This document shows positions 37,314 to 47,639 of a stretch of DNA of 64,000 bases, piece by piece. The stretch comes from Rhododendron vialii (lineage: Eukaryota > Streptophyta > Magnoliopsida > Ericales > Ericaceae). The notes under the pieces were generated by a model that was not told the origin of the DNA, searched no databases, and was given only the letters and a program-made list of their open reading frames with translations. The stretch spans positions 9,582,501-9,646,500 of the forward strand of contig NC_080561.1 in NCBI RefSeq assembly GCF_030253575.1, written 5' to 3'. The translations under genes were made by a program, and so were the position numbers. The number at the start of each line of letters is the position of its first letter. Position 1 is the first letter of the stretch.

Positions 37314-37576
37314 AAGTGTTCCGATTTACAATCCGGTTGAATCGGTGCAAAGATCTTATTTTTTTTTTATTATTTTATCTTCAATGATCATAATGAATTT
37401 TTGGCTTTAAGGCCTTTCAACGATCACCCTAAGACTCTTTATTTAGTTTTAGGTCTCTCTTAAGGTGCTCATTAAAAGGCCTTAGGACCAAAAATTCATT
37501 ACAACCATTTAAGATTAAATGATAAGAAAAACAAGATCTTCGCACTGATTCAAAAGAATTCAAAATTGGAACACTT
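37314..37576. repeat. Small foldback nested in the ACTAGT element
   Basis: Ends AAGTGTTCC and GGAACACTT. Arms pair through GATCTTATTTTT and AAAAACAAGATC, AATGAATTTTTGG and CCAAAAATTCATT, AAGGCCTTT and AAAGGCCTT. About 263 bp in all, with the loop near 37440. It looks like a foldback MITE. Confidence 0.78.
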
Positions 37577-38131
37577 TTTTTTTTTTTACATAATTTTCTT
37601 TTTTATTTAATTTCTTAATCCATTTACGTTATTTAATTAATTATTCATTTATCTATTTATTTAGGTCTTTTTATTTATATATTTTACTCTTTATATGTTT
37701 TTTTTAATCTACCTAATAAAACACAAAGGTGTGAGGACTACACAAACATAAGTTGAAAGAAGGTTGAGATTCATTTCATCCAATAACTGATGTGTGCTCT
37801 TCAACTCTCTTAAGAAAACACCCACACTCTTACAAATATATTACAAAATGTCATCGGTTTTTTTTACCCACTGCTTGGCTTCTAGTGTTGTCATAAAAAA
37901 ATAAAAATATATTACAAAAATACCCGTACGTAGTGCCGTAGGTATGAGCAAGTACTAGTATTATATACGTGAGTAATTTTTTTTAATTTTATAATTCTTT
38001 TAGGTTGTTGAATTTATTAATTTTGTATTTATTTATATCTTTTATCTATTTTATTTTTAACCAGTTATTCAGATTTCCTTTTATCGTTTTATCTTCAACT
38101 ATAATCACTTATTTATTTTCACTCTTCGACG

Positions 38132-38490
38132 AAATTAGTAGAAGTTATATTTTAATATTCATTTATTAATTAAAATTAGTACAAGTTATATTTTAATTAT
38201 TCATTTATTAATTAAAATTATAGTAAGAAGTCTTTTAAAAGTAAAACAAAAAAAACTAGTAAAAGTAAATAAAAAAAGGGAATAGTAATTAAAGTATTTT
38301 AAAAGTAAAAAAAAAACTAGCATAAGTAAAAAATAAAAAAGACAAAACAATAATTAAAGTCTTTTAAAGGTAAAACAAAAAAAACTAGTAAAAGAAAAAA
38401 AAGAAAGAAAAGGAAACAATAATTAAAATCTTTTAAAAGTAAAAAAAAAAAACTAGTATAAGTAAAAAAAAAAAAGACAAAACTGAGGGG
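38132..38490. repeat. AT-rich minisatellite
   Basis: Two units of about 45 bp (AAGTTATATTTTAAT with TTCATTTATTAATTAAAATT) are followed by four degenerate units of about 62-70 bp built from TAATTAAAGTCTTTTAAAAG, AAAAAAAACTAGTAAAAGTA and AAAGACAAAAC. It is A-rich on the plus strand and non-coding. Confidence 0.75.
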
Positions 38491-38792
38491 AAGAGGAGGG
38501 GCAAGGGAGGAAAGGTGGTGGGGTACGGAGGGGAGGGGTGTGTCGGGGGTGGGGGGGGTGCGAAAAGAGACTCTCAAAAATTACTACTCCGTACTACAAA
38601 CGAAGGACAATTTTGAATTTCAAATAGCAAAAGTGAAAAGCAATTTTTTCGTACAAAATGGAATGGTGAAAATAATTTCACAAATAAAGTCAGCCATTTT
38701 ACAAAAAATGTCCATGGAATTTTAGCACAAATTTATGGCAAGGACTTCGAACTAATATTCCAATAGGACCTGGATTTTCTAAAGTCCAGAGC

Positions 38793-38852
38793 CAAATATA
38801 GTACAGTACAGAAATTATTATGCAAATATAGTACAGTACAGAAATTATTATG
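38793..38852. repeat. Perfect 30-bp tandem duplication
   Basis: Two identical adjacent 30-bp units start CAAATATAGTACAGTACAG. The perfect match suggests a recent slippage duplication. Confidence 0.92.
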
Positions 38853-39384
38853 TACAAAAGGATTGATAAAAGATAACTGACCTTATTATTATTTAAGGCC
38901 GAAACCAATACAAAAGGGAGGAGAGAAGATCAGAGTGCTTGGATTTTAGAGAGAGAGAGGACAATCCAAAAACCTGCTCTTACAAAGACAGACGCGTTCT
39001 TTTTATAAAGGACTCTTTACATGAAATTCAAATGAAAATTACAATGAAATTCCACTCAAATTAAAATAAGATGGAGATTCGCCGTGTGGACTCTGAGCCC
39101 CATCGTCACAGATTTCTTCCATCGAAAGATGAGTGTAAAATATCATCCATAATTGAGTTCCTATCCCATGAGTGGGATCTTTCACTGAAAGTTGGTTGGA
39201 CGTTAGAACATTATTGATTTTTCTCTTTTCCTTTACGAGAGGACAACTGTTCCGCCATTATTTCGTCATGCTGTTCTAGAAGTCACCTAAAGTTAGTGTC
39301 AGTGCTGATGTAGTACCATCATCTTCATAGGGGTCTCGAGACTCTCTACTAGACAAGCAAAAGAATTATTATCATCATCATTAT

Positions 39385-40278
39385 TTATGTCATTGATTCA
39401 TCATCAGCCATATGAGTAACTTGGACAGATTGTAAATTGGTCCTTAATGTAATCTCGTAATCCTCTTGCTTCTCAACCTCTTCCTCGTCCTCCGACAAAC
39501 CCAAATCCTCATTCCCATCCAAATCCTTCACTCCCGTACTATTACCCTCATCACCAACCCACATCCTATTCCTAAAATACTCCTTCAAAAACTTCTCATT
39601 CTCATCCAAATTTCCATCTTCTCCAAAATACTCATTCAATTTCTTCTCAACCTCGCCCATATCATCATCATCATCATCATCCCCCGTACCATTCCTTGCT
39701 CTCTCTTTCAACAACTCTCCACCATCATCGTCATCCAAAGCCGCCTCGGCCGCATCCAGGAACTCCCTCCTCAACTCCTCTTGCTCCTCTTTATAACTCT
39801 TCACCCTCTTCTCCTCCTTCTCCTCCTCCTCCTCATCATCATCATCAAACTCTGCCCCCTCCTCGATCAAATGCCTTGCCGCCACATCCTTCAAATACAT
39901 TGGCTTCTTCTTCTCCTTCTAATCTCTTTTTTCTACCTCCTCTCCTCCGCTCTCGTCTTCTTCGTCATCGGACTCGAATAGCTTAGCCTCTCTGTTCCTC
40001 AGCTCAGGGTCGTGTTTCTTGACCTTAATCAACGCGCTCAAGAACTCCAAATCCCTCTTTGAGTTAGTTAACTCGTCCTTTTCCGCTTCGTCGAAGGACG
40101 ATTCGTCAGAGTCGGACGAGCAAGATACGACGCCGTTCTTCTTGAGCTCGTCGAGCTTTTGCAAATCCTCTCGCTTCTTGTTGTGCTCGTAACGGCGGGC
40201 GAACTCTTTGTTGATTTTGATCTTCGATATGTCTTCTTCATCAGACACGTCGCTGCCCTCAAATAGCTTCGTGCCCAT
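39385..40278 (-). pseudogene. KRI1: KRI1-like ribosome biogenesis gene fragment
   Basis: From ATG at 40278 the frame reads MGTKLFEGSDVSDEED, ISKIKINKEFARRYEHNKKR, then an LIKVKKHDPELRNREAKLF segment and, further on, PMYLKDVAARHLIEEGAEF and long acidic tracts. This is the N-terminal half of KRI1, a nucleolar factor needed for 40S subunit assembly. An in-frame TAG (39919-39921) lies between residues EVEKRD and KEKKKPMYLKD, with the frame unchanged on both sides. The sequence loses resemblance after EKQEDYE, where family members continue into the conserved C-terminal region, and it stops at 39385. No C-terminal exon was found to the left, so it looks like a truncated, dead copy. Confidence 0.7.
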
Positions 40279-40439
40279 GGATTGCGAGAGACGTTCAAGC
40301 TCAGCAGAAACTGAAAATCGAACAAAATGGGGATAATAAGAGCAAGCAGAAAATGGATGTGTAAACATGTTCAATAGATTAGGGTTTAGTGGATTCCAAT
40401 TGACGCGAATTCGACAAAATTAGGATTTTAAGAAAAGAG

Positions 40440-40895
40440 AAGCGCAGCTGTATTAGTCCTTTTTAATTTCACAAAATTAAATACTCCCATGGATTTTCCT
40501 ACCATTATAAACTAAATAGAAATCATCAATAAAAGCTACACCGAACAGGTTCAGCTCGGTCAATAACGGTTAAACCGGTTTTCTGGTTTGGTTCGGTTCA
40601 CTTTGGGCAAAAATCCCATACTTGGTTCCCACACAAATGTGACAAACCTTCACCAGGGTTATTAGTGGTGATACCGGTCTGATTCGGTCCGGTTTTGGGC
40701 TATTTTTAGGACTGAAGCCGATTTCGGTTTGGAGATTAGTCAACCAGAATTGGTTGAAACATGACCGGTCCAGTTTCAATCAATTTTACCGGTTTCAGTC
40801 CGGTTTGATCAGTTTCCATTTTGGACTACATTTTGGGTCAGGCGCAATAAAAATAAAGATCGACTTTGGGCAAATACACCAAGAAACACGCAATT
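40440..40895. other. Repeat-like stretch rich in CCGGTT/GGTTCGGTT
   Basis: Many scattered copies of ACCGGTTT, GGTTCGGTTC and TCGGTCCGGTTT in both orientations. The same motif style recurs near 47310-47420. It probably belongs to a dispersed plant repeat; no boundaries can be set. Confidence 0.4.
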
Positions 40896-42240
40896 CAATA
40901 GATAAGCGGATCCATAATTTGGTTGATAACAAAGTTACAAGTCACCCTCCTCCAAATTGTAGCTGGACAAAAGTGGCAGACTTTATAGACCAAGCAAACA
41001 AAACCTGGGATGTGGACAAACTCAGACAATGTATCACAGAAGCTGAATCTATTGCTATCTCCTCTATTCCTATCAGCATCTCCAATGCAAAAGACAAGCG
41101 AATTTGGAAGTTCAACAAATATGGAAAGTATTCTGTGAAGTCGGGATATCACCAAGGGATAAAAAAGATTGCACTTTCTAAGCCCTCTCAAGCATCCACT
41201 TCTTACTCTCCACCAAAATCTTTGTGGAACAAACTCTGGGATGTTCCTACTGCCCCTAAAATCTGTCACTTTATGTGGAAGGTGGTCAAGAATTGGGTGG
41301 CTAGCAAGGCCAATCTTTTCAAGCGTAAATGCTCCCCATCCCCTACTTGTTTGTTATGCAATTCTGAGAAGGAATCCATTGAGCATATTCTCTTTCACTG
41401 CCCATGGACGAGAGCAGTTTGGTTTGGATGTGACAAGGCTTTTTGGATTTTGGACTCACCTATTCATTCGGCTGATAAATGGATGGAGGGACTTCTGTGT
41501 GGTAACCTGGCTAAAGAAACCCCTCCTGAGGAAGCAGCTGCAATCTTTCAGATTTGTTGGGCTATTTGGAAAGCTAGGAACTCCTTCATTTTCTCGGGTA
41601 AGCTTCCTAATCCTGCCGATACAATTGAGAAAGCTAGGAAGGCTAATTGTGATTACCTATCTGCTCTGTTCAAAAAGCCAGTGGAGAAAATCCCTAAACC
41701 TACTAGAGATGCTATTTGGTCACCCCCCCCCCCCCCCCCCCCCCCTTTTATTAAATTTAACTATGACGGAGCTTTCAATTCCTCCCGCAGCCTAGCTACC
41801 TTTGGCGTAATCGCGAGAGATGGTGGTGGAAAAACTCATGTATGGCGTGCTGGAAGAGTGGTTGCCTCTTCAGCTGTCTCTATTGAAGCTTGGGCGCTTA
41901 GAATTGCTTGTAGCACTGCCATGGAAATGAACTACCCTGAAGTTATCTTTGAGTCAGATTGTCAGGAGCTTATTAAATACATCAATGACAGCAATCGCCC
42001 TTGTGCTTGGGAAATTTGCTCGGTGGTGGAAGACATTAAAGCTTGGGCTCAGTCAAGAAGATGGTCCTTTGTTTGGTGTAATAGGGAAAAAAATATTGTT
42101 GCCCACTGGCTTGCTTCTTCTTGTCTTCGTAGGAGTCTTGTTAATCTTACAGGTTGTATCCCGCCTGGCTTGTCTCCTTTGCTTGCGAATGATGTAACCC
42201 GTCTTTAACTTCCTTAATATAGTGATCTTTCAAAAAAAAA
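40896..42240 (+). mobile_element. 5'-truncated LINE (L1-like) with intact 3' ORF2 part
   Basis: The open frame, about 430 residues from the truncation to TAA at 42208, covers the C-terminal part of a plant L1 ORF2: the lead-in (WTKVADFIDQANKTWDVDKL, KYSVKSGYH), a zf-RVT zinc-binding region (WNKLWDVPTAPKICHFMWKV, CLLC, HILFHC) and an RNase H domain (NYDGAFNSS, IEAWALRIA, FESDCQELI, VAHWLA). A short A tract follows at about 42232-42240, as expected for target-primed insertion. The endonuclease and RT core are missing. A run of 23 C (41723-41745) encodes a proline linker before the RNase H part. Confidence 0.88.
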
Positions 42241-42588
42241 TAATAATTTGGAAATGGAAATGGAAAGATTCAAGCGTTTTAATTGAAGACCCATTTGGGA
42301 AATTACCAAATCTTAGGCAATTTTGACTACAATCAGCTGAAATTAAGGAAAGAAAAGAGAAAATTAAGGAGCCCATGTCCAAACCAAGACCTGTTTTGCA
42401 AAATTGAAGGAAACACAATTGGAAGGCATTTGGAAAAATGGCAGTAAACCAAACGAGAGAGAGAGAGGAATCTTGGTTGTGCGGCTGGTGGGGTGCGGTG
42501 GTCACTGGGCAGTAGTTCGCGTGATGGTTGTCGAATGACTCGAATCTGTGACTGAAACTCGTAAGATAATGAAGATGATGAGATTGAA

Positions 42589-42592
<4 letters not shown>

Positions 42593-42638
<46 letters not shown>
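42593..42638. repeat. (GA)n microsatellite, about 23 units
   Basis: An uninterrupted GA dinucleotide run. It creates a long Ser-Leu run in a minus-strand frame that should not be read as a protein. Confidence 0.95.
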
Positions 42639-42641
<3 letters not shown>

Positions 42642-42724
42642 CACTGTTGCCCAAGAAATCGCCATCGCTGGCTGTCTGAAGTTGGCTGGTGATAGGGTTT
42701 GAGTCTGGAAAAGGTGAAGATTAC

Positions 42725-43150
42725 GGCTCCGTTTGTTGAGACGTAAAATGTTTTCTGGTAAAATGTTTTATTTATTTTTCAGTATTTGATTGTGTAAAAA
42801 ATGAAGAAAACATTTTATATATAAAACATTTTTCATTAATTGGATGAAAATGACTTACCCTTAAATCTTCCATAAGTTATTTTTCGAAATGAACATGTTG
42901 TCTTCTATTGCAATTCTCATTGCTCAGTTCCTTTGATCGTCAGTACTGACCCACGTTCAATTCCAATAATCTCATATAGCTTTCCACCGTTTAAGCTCTC
43001 CATCTCTCTTTCTATACTATTTTGTTGATTTTTGAAAATATTTTCAATTGCCAACCAAATACCAAAAAATAAAAATTTGAAGTTTGTTTTTGAAAAAATA
43101 TTTTACATGCAAAATATTGTAAAATATTTTGCATTGAAACAAACGGAGCC
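42725..43150. mobile_element. MITE with GGCTCCGTTTGTT ends
   Basis: The inverted ends GGCTCCGTTTGTT and AACAAACGGAGCC match perfectly over 13 bp, and the next-inner parts pair as AAAATGTTTT-like tracts. Both flanks read tac, a possible 3-bp duplication. It is AT-rich and non-coding. PIF/Harbinger-like or hAT-like; not settled. Confidence 0.72.
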
Positions 43151-43285
43151 TACTACATATCGCTTGTTTTTTTATGCTGTATTTGGAGAAAAATTTTACC
43201 ATTCCCAAAACTATTGTTATTTTCTCCTTCTCTTTAGCCATGAGAACCGTGAACCGGTTTTAAAATTTCAGATGTTAGCAACCTG

Positions 43286-43706
43286 ATGACGGCTCAGGAT
43301 ATTTTGGGGCCCAAATTACCAAGAAGGATGAGCTCATTTTCAAAAGGAAGATTTAGCAAAAAAATCTCTCATTTTTTCATTTTTTGAGCTCAAGGACAAG
43401 CCTTAGGGTACTCAACGAAAGTACCTAAAACCTTAAGGTACCTTATGAAAGTGCATACGACCCTAGGGTACCCTTTATATGAAAGTGCCTAAAACTCTAG
43501 AGTACCCAATGAAAGTGACTAAACCACTAAAACCCTATAACAAAAAAGTGCACCTTAAAATTCTATAAAAGTGTCTAAACCATAAGACACCCTACGCTAA
43601 GGTTACCTTCCCAAAATAAGAAAACCACAATAATCATTACTGGTCATTAACAATAAATCACGTCCTTACCGGGCATTAAGGGGGAATTCTAATCCTGAGC
43701 CGTCAT
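43286..43706. mobile_element. MITE with ATGACGGCTCAGGAT ends and internal minisatellite
   Basis: A 15-bp inverted repeat, ATGACGGCTCAGGAT at 43286-43300 and its perfect complement at 43692-43706. The interior (about 43390-43600) contains some five degenerate 35-45 bp units with CCTAAAACCTTAAGGTACC and GAAAGTG. The target duplication is not clear. It is non-coding. Confidence 0.75.
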
Positions 43707-43770
43707 TTTCCCGAACCTAAATGGCTAAAAAAAGGGGAAAACCGATCGGTCCAGTTTTCCAGTTATCTCA

Positions 43771-44745
43771 AGGGTTTATTTGATTAGCGAGAAAAACGTA
43801 ATGGAAAGTGAAAATGAGAGAAAATGAAGTAAAAAAAAAAAACGCATTTTTCTTCTTGCATCCATTTGATTATGATGAAAGTTTTGCGAGAAAATAAGAA
43901 AGTCAGAGTAATTGTTGTTGATCTCACGATAAAATAAAATAAAAAAATTCACTTTTTGTGAGAAAAATTAAAGTAAGGTAAGCTTTTTAACTTTAGGGTC
44001 CATTTGATTAACGAGAAAAATAAAATGAAAAGTGAAAATGAAAGAAAGTGAAGTGAAAGAAAGGAAAAAGAATTTTATTTTTCTCACATCCATTTGATTA
44101 GAATGAAAGTTTTGTAAGAGAATAGTAGAGAAAATAAGATATCCTTGTTTGGATGGAATAAAATTGTCGAAGTTGATTATAAGTCTAGTATGATATGTTT
44201 TAGAAGAGAAAATGTGGACGGAAAAGGATAAAGAAGGAAGTTAGAGTAATTGTTGTTGATTTTTCTCAAGAAAATAAAAAATTTCTGCACAATTTGGCCC
44301 CGTTCAGTTGCAAAGAAAGGACGAAAAAATCAACTTTCCTTTAATTTTTGTGTGTTTAGTTACCAAAAAAGTTATAGGACCCACAACTTCAACTTTCCTA
44401 CTGGAAAACACTTTCCTACAAAATAGGTCTTGCTAAAATGTAGGGATTCATGTTTTCCTACAATATTTCTTGTCAACATAAAACACACAGGAAAATAATT
44501 TTCATTTTCTTTTACTTCACCTCATTTTATTTTTTTTGGGAACTAATTTCCCATACAATATTTCCGACAACTAAATGGAGCCTTTGTGAGAAAAAATAAA
44601 CTAAGCTCTTATGCTTTAAAATGTTGTACAAGAAAGTTCATTTTCTATCACTTTCTAGTATATTCTTGCTAAATGAACACTAAAAAATATAATTTACTCC
44701 TCTTTCTTGCATTTTCTACCGTTATGTCGCTAATCAAACAGACCT
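43771..44745. mobile_element. AGGGTCCATTTGATTA MITE family: partial copy plus longer copy
   Basis: A partial copy (about 43771-43994) is followed directly by a longer copy (43995-44745); both begin AGGGTxxATTTGATTA. The longer one ends CGCTAATCAAACAGACCT, the approximate complement of its start. The two copies share GAAAAATAAAATGAAAAGTG-like and GAGTAATTGTTGTTGAT segments. The longer copy hosts another MITE (44296-44582). Non-coding. Confidence 0.65.
44296..44582. mobile_element. MITE with GGCCCCGTTCAGTTG ends, nested
   Basis: 287 bp; ends GGCCCCGTTCAGTTG and CAACTAAATGGAGCC are imperfect inverted repeats. Both flanks carry ttt, a possible 3-bp duplication. It interrupts the element at 43995-44745. 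Confidence 0.7.
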
Positions 44746-44746
44746 T

Positions 44747-45620
44747 TAAAACATTCACAATGTAATAATCAATGAATAATTAAAATTTGTCACGTCAGCT
44801 TTTAATTATTCATTTAAAAAATTGCTAAAGTTAGCAATATAAAATCCCATATTATTTATTTTGTACACATAATCAAAATCAATGGGTCCACTGCCAACTC
44901 TTCCTTCCCTCCTAACTTTTATCCTACATTTCGTCCCTCCAAAATTTTCCGCTGGTCTGTCCCTCCAATTCTTTTCCGTCCCCTCCAATTTTTTCTGTTG
45001 TTCCTTCCCTTTCTTTTCCCCTTCACGCCTACTACCATGCTCACCTATTTCTTCTTCTTTCTTCCTTCAATGGAAATCATTACTCTCAATCATCTCAAAC
45101 TATGGAATCAGAATCACAAGGTCCAACCCAAATGGAAATAGAGAATCAGAGGAAAACTAATTATTCACAAGGGTAAGATGAAGCTCTTGTAACCGAATCG
45201 AACTAGACACCGGCAAAACAACGGGGACGGCGGCCAGTAACCGAACCAGACGCCGGCAAACAACGTGGAGACGAGAAAGCAGTGGTGAGGATGAAGTCGA
45301 AAAAGGACAATGATGAGGAGAGAGGAGAGAGCAAAGGCACGTTGGGAAAGTGTACCCACTTTTCAGTTGGCCAATTAAAAACGCGTGTGGCTCACAACAG
45401 GAGTCTTTCGACTTGTAGTAGTAAGTTATGGAGGGTGGGGACCAATAAATTTGGTTATTGAAAAAAATATTATTACTTTTGATTATTCAAATGTTCAAAT
45501 TTAATTATTGGTTAGCAGATTGCTAATTTTTGTTATTATAATGTGAACACTTTTTTAAACACACATTACTAACTTTAGCAATATTTTGATTTTGATTGTT
45601 ACATTATGCATGCTCTTAGA
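44747..45620. mobile_element. Non-autonomous element related to the one in TNL intron 1
   Basis: Left end AAAACATTCACAATGTAATA and the complement of the right end AGAGCATGCATAATGTAACA are alike, and both arms carry GCTAAAGTTAGCAAT or its complement. The left part shares CAAAATCAATGGG and TAAAATCCCA with the remnant at 30421-30665. Small open frames inside have no recognisable features. Confidence 0.6.
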
Positions 45621-45751
45621 GGATTGTACAAGAAAGTTTGATTTCTACCATTTTTTAGGATATTTCTTGCTAAGTGAACACTAAAAAATATATTTTTTCT
45701 TTTCTTTCTTAAACTTTTCTACCATTATTATATCGCTAATCAAACGGACCT
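45621..45751. repeat. Right-end fragment of the AGGGTCCATTTGATTA MITE family
   Basis: About 130 bp matching 44621-44745 in the same orientation: TTGTACAAGAAAGTT, GAACACTAAAAAATAT and CGCTAATCAAACxGACCT. With the partial left copy at 43771 it may be the other half of one element that was split by later insertions. Confidence 0.65.
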
Positions 45752-45879
45752 CAAATTCTCACCCGCAAGAATAATCAATTTTCGGAATCCGAAACATAGA
45801 TGAACTTTTCGTGCTCGTATGGTTTTCTAGATTTGGGGCGATAAAAAATAAGGAGTTGTGATTCTATATTTCTATCAGT

Positions 45880-46266
45880 AATGCTACACACACAGCAAAT
45901 GTGCACAAATTTTGTACACAGATTTTTTTTGGAGCCCACTACGGATCACACACAAATAATCTAAGCCGTTCATTAAATGTAAAACATTTTTTCAAAGGCC
46001 TCCGCGAAAAATCAGCTCAATCCGATACTCATAGATGCTTGATTCAATCATTTAACTTTTCATTCGAATCTCAGGATAATGAAAAGTTAAATGATTGAAT
46101 CAAACACTTATAGATATCGGATTGAGCTGATTTTTTGCAGGGGCCCTTCAAAAAATGTTTTACATTTAATAAACGGCTCGAATTATTTTTGTGGGACCCG
46201 TAGTGGGCTCCACAAAAAATCTGTGTACAAAATCTGTACACTTTAATTTGCTGTGTGTGTAGCATT
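45880..46266. repeat. 387-bp hairpin MITE
   Basis: A near-perfect palindrome with ~190-bp arms and its centre near 46073. The ends AATGCTACACACACAGCA and TGCTGTGTGTGTAGCATT are exact complements. Inner arms pair through GGAGCCCACTACGG and CCGTAGTGGGCTCC, ATGTAAAACATTTTTT and AAAAAATGTTTTACAT, and AATCATTTAACTTTTCATT with its complement. No coding content; the small frames on both strands mirror each other. Confidence 0.9.
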
Positions 46267-46859
46267 TCTGTATTTCTATTTATGCGCTACAGTACATATG
46301 CAGACACAGAGAGCTACAGTACATATGCAGAGAGAGAGAGAGAGAGAGCACGCGCATACCGGGCAATAGAACTCTAGTCTTGATGTCGTCTAAGAGGAGT
46401 CGAATAGAGAAAGAACGCGAAAACTATTTCGTATAGAGGCGTAGAACGGTAGAAGTCAATTGGGAGACTTAAAGAATAGTTCTCGGGTTTAACTATTCGT
46501 AATTTTCATTTGGCACTTTTAGGACAATTATGTTTTCATCATTTTAGATGGTGAATTACATATATTAACATTTTAATAAGCTATTCATATGTAGATGTAT
46601 ATTTTCTTTCTAAATTAGTGGGATTCTAGTAATCATTTTGCTATTAGGCCAAAATAGGATAAAGTTATGAAACACAATGTAACGGTGCTCCAGGAGCACT
46701 GAATATTCACTCGAGAAAGTGGGTCCTAAATCCTCCCGTACAACACCAGCGTGGGTCCCACTCTCTAAAACGGAACATCATCGGATCTGGGTGATGTTAG
46801 ATAGGACTGGCAGAGCAAGTCTGTCGTAATGAAGGCGAATATTGATCTGCAAGTCTGTT

Positions 46860-46985
46860 CTTTCTTTTTTTTTTATCACTCGTTAATTCTTACACTATTG
46901 GGAGTTTGGGGAGGGGGCAGGGTTCGAACCCTGGATGAGCGTGGGGCAAGAGAATACCCTTCCACTTGGGCTAGGCCACCACCTC
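46860..46985 (-). mobile_element. tRNA-derived SINE with target duplication
   Basis: Read on the minus strand, it has an A-box-like TAGCCCAAGTGG and a B box GGTTCGAACCC about 40 bases apart, and an A-rich 3' tail. The direct repeats CTGCAAGTCTGTT (46847-46859) and CTACAAGCCTGTT (46986-46998) flank it exactly, a 13-bp target duplication with two mismatches. It is 126 bp. Box motifs, tail and duplication together identify a SINE, probably of the Au-like plant type. Confidence 0.82.
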
Positions 46986-47639
46986 CTACAAGCCTGTTCA
47001 AAAGCTGGATAAGCTGGCCTCTAGACCCATCGCCATCTCCTGCGTTTGACTCATTACGGACTCAGTCAACCGACTCATCGAGTTACCCCTGGAACTCTCC
47101 CAAAACATTGACACAAAACAAACACAAACAACATTTTCATTGTTCCAATGTGTATATGTGACGATCTGCATTTGCCAAAGGATAAAGAGAGAGAGCGCTA
47201 CAACATATATACGGTGCCATACATACTACATATATAAGGAATGAAACCACCTTCGTATATTCCGTTCACCCCTATCCTCATCATCAACGTGACCGGAGAA
47301 ATGACCCAAAATTGGTTCGGTTCAATCCACCCCGAATCGAAAAAAATCTGCCACCACCCCAACTGAAAACTGAACCGATTGGTCAGTTTTTTCGATCCGG
47401 TCGATTTTGTAACACCCCTACCCGTTGGTTCCGGAGCCATTTGATCTCCTTCACTCCATCACTAAATGAAACCCTAGGAAACCCGTCGCGACAAACAATT
47501 ACAATACAAACCCACGAAACCATGGTTCCCGTAAAACTACTAGAGGTGTGTATACCTTTTTGATCGTTTTTCTAGCCACTCCTCCGACCTCGACTTAGAA
47601 GCTTCACGAGTATCAACTCATCGTGACTTGGCCTGTTTC

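Larger units (their letters stand above)
36297..37959. mobile_element. Large inverted-repeat element with ACTAGT ends
   Basis: The left end ACTAGTGCTTGCCCGTGCCT and the complement of the right end ACTAGTACTTGCTCATACCT match. The match continues discontinuously through CTACGGCACTAC, TTTTGTAATATATTTGTAAG, AGAGTGTGG, TTCTTAAGA and GAGCACAC on both sides. Two other elements are nested inside (36699-36969 and 37314-37576). No coding region is seen. The superfamily is not settled: the ends do not match hAT or Stowaway. Confidence 0.72.

Noticed and set aside
38317-38577. Phe-rich minus-strand frame
   Set aside because: It arises from the A-rich minisatellite.
39466-39986. Plus-strand frames of 171 and 96 residues
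   Set aside because: They are antisense to the acidic tracts of the KRI1-like fragment (TCATCA runs) and are Ile/Leu- or Pro/Ser-rich artefacts.
41169-41795. Plus-strand frame of 208 residues
   Set aside because: It is an alternative frame over the LINE zf-RVT region.
45901-46265. Two similar frames on opposite strands (FCTQIF... on both)
   Set aside because: The similarity reflects the palindromic hairpin, not a conserved protein.
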